From: Occultella glacieicola | GTDB taxonomy: Bacteria > Actinomycetota > Actinomycetes > Actinomycetales > Beutenbergiaceae | DNA: 64,000 nucleotides | Direction: 5' to 3' | NCBI RefSeq assembly: GCF_004353825.1 | Contig: NZ_SMNA01000006.1 | Coordinates: 62,001-126,000 of the forward strand | In this document: in pieces, positions 63,990 to 64,000 of the stretch | Numbering within the stretch: the first letter of the stretch is position 1 | Layout of the letters: every line of letters starts with the position of its first letter | Translations under genes and position numbers: made by a program | The notes under the pieces: model-generated | Database searches by the model: none | Told to the model about the DNA's origin: nothing | What the model saw: only the letters and a program-made list of their open reading frames with translations

Positions 63990-64000
63990 ATGAACACCGC
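63990..64000 (+). CDS. Start of a further gene, cut by the window edge
   Basis: An ATG at 63990 preceded by TTGGAG (63979-63984), 19 bp after the VOC stop. Only three full codons (Met-Asn-Thr) are visible, so nothing can be said about the product. Confidence 0.4.

Overview
The window is about 64 kb of very GC-rich, gene-dense DNA. Codons mostly end in G or C, GTG starts are common, neighbouring genes overlap by 1-4 bp (GTGA/ATGA), and many genes look leaderless. The gene set (pafBC, rbpA, mihF, a PGKGP-loop EF-P, a helicase-motif-less PriA, lnt-ppm) is actinobacterial. The order rarA-rpsD-DUF948-alaS-ruvX-mltG-aro-efp-nusB-pyr-mihF-gmk-rpoZ-coaBC-metK-priA-fmt-rsmB-rpe...hisE-hisG...pafBC-tatAC-helY suggests an order-Micrococcales chromosome; this placement is an inference from memory of gene order. 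No prophage, IS element, CRISPR array, rRNA or tRNA was seen.

Layout. 1-4.8 kb: the start of an MMPL-type exporter (minus), rarA, a TetR regulator divergent from an alpha/beta hydrolase with two palindromic operators, and a cytochrome P450. 4.9-19.2 kb: rpsD with a strong terminator, two small membrane proteins, alaS-ruvX-mltG-aroE-prepilin peptidase, aroC-aroK-aroB-aroQ (shikimate pathway), a SatD-like regulator with its own double operator plus a membrane partner, efp-nusB, and two small redox-type enzymes. 19.2-31.7 kb: a PyrR-binding leader and the complete pyrR-pyrB-pyrC-carA-carB-pyrF pyrimidine operon, followed by mihF, gmk, rpoZ, coaBC and metK. 31.8-41.7 kb: priA, a HAD phosphatase, fmt-rsmB, rpe, an FMN riboswitch driving a riboflavin-type ABC permease and binding lipoprotein (ribXY-like), hisE-hisG and a PH-domain membrane protein. 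41.7-42.3 kb is non-coding and holds a decayed minisatellite. 42.3-53.7 kb: DUF3866 divergent from pafB-pafC, a small membrane protein, tatA-tatC, a diacylglycerol kinase family protein, helY, a 0.4 kb non-coding stretch with a good promoter, and lnt-ppm. 53.6-64 kb: rbpA with a SigR-like promoter, an aldo/keto reductase, a sulfite-oxidase-like/FAD reductase/DUF6510 trio, an acidic hypothetical protein, an orphan Hcp, a PrmC-like methyltransferase, another hydrolase, a 1068-residue membrane protein with a split hydrolase signature, and an AraC regulator with a VOC protein.

Three signals stand out. (1) The site between rpe and hisE, where I recall relatives carrying riboflavin biosynthesis genes, holds instead an FMN-riboswitch-controlled uptake permease and lipoprotein with no ATPase: synthesis may have been replaced by import. 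(2) The giant protein at 59.9-63.1 kb has an HGxG motif at its N-terminus and an HSLG nucleophile elbow about 857 residues later, with about 13 predicted membrane helices between them. (3) Promoter architecture: at least 16 start codons have a TANNNT box ending 6-8 nt upstream, and in five junctions the TAG stop codon of the upstream gene is itself the first half of the next gene's -10 box.
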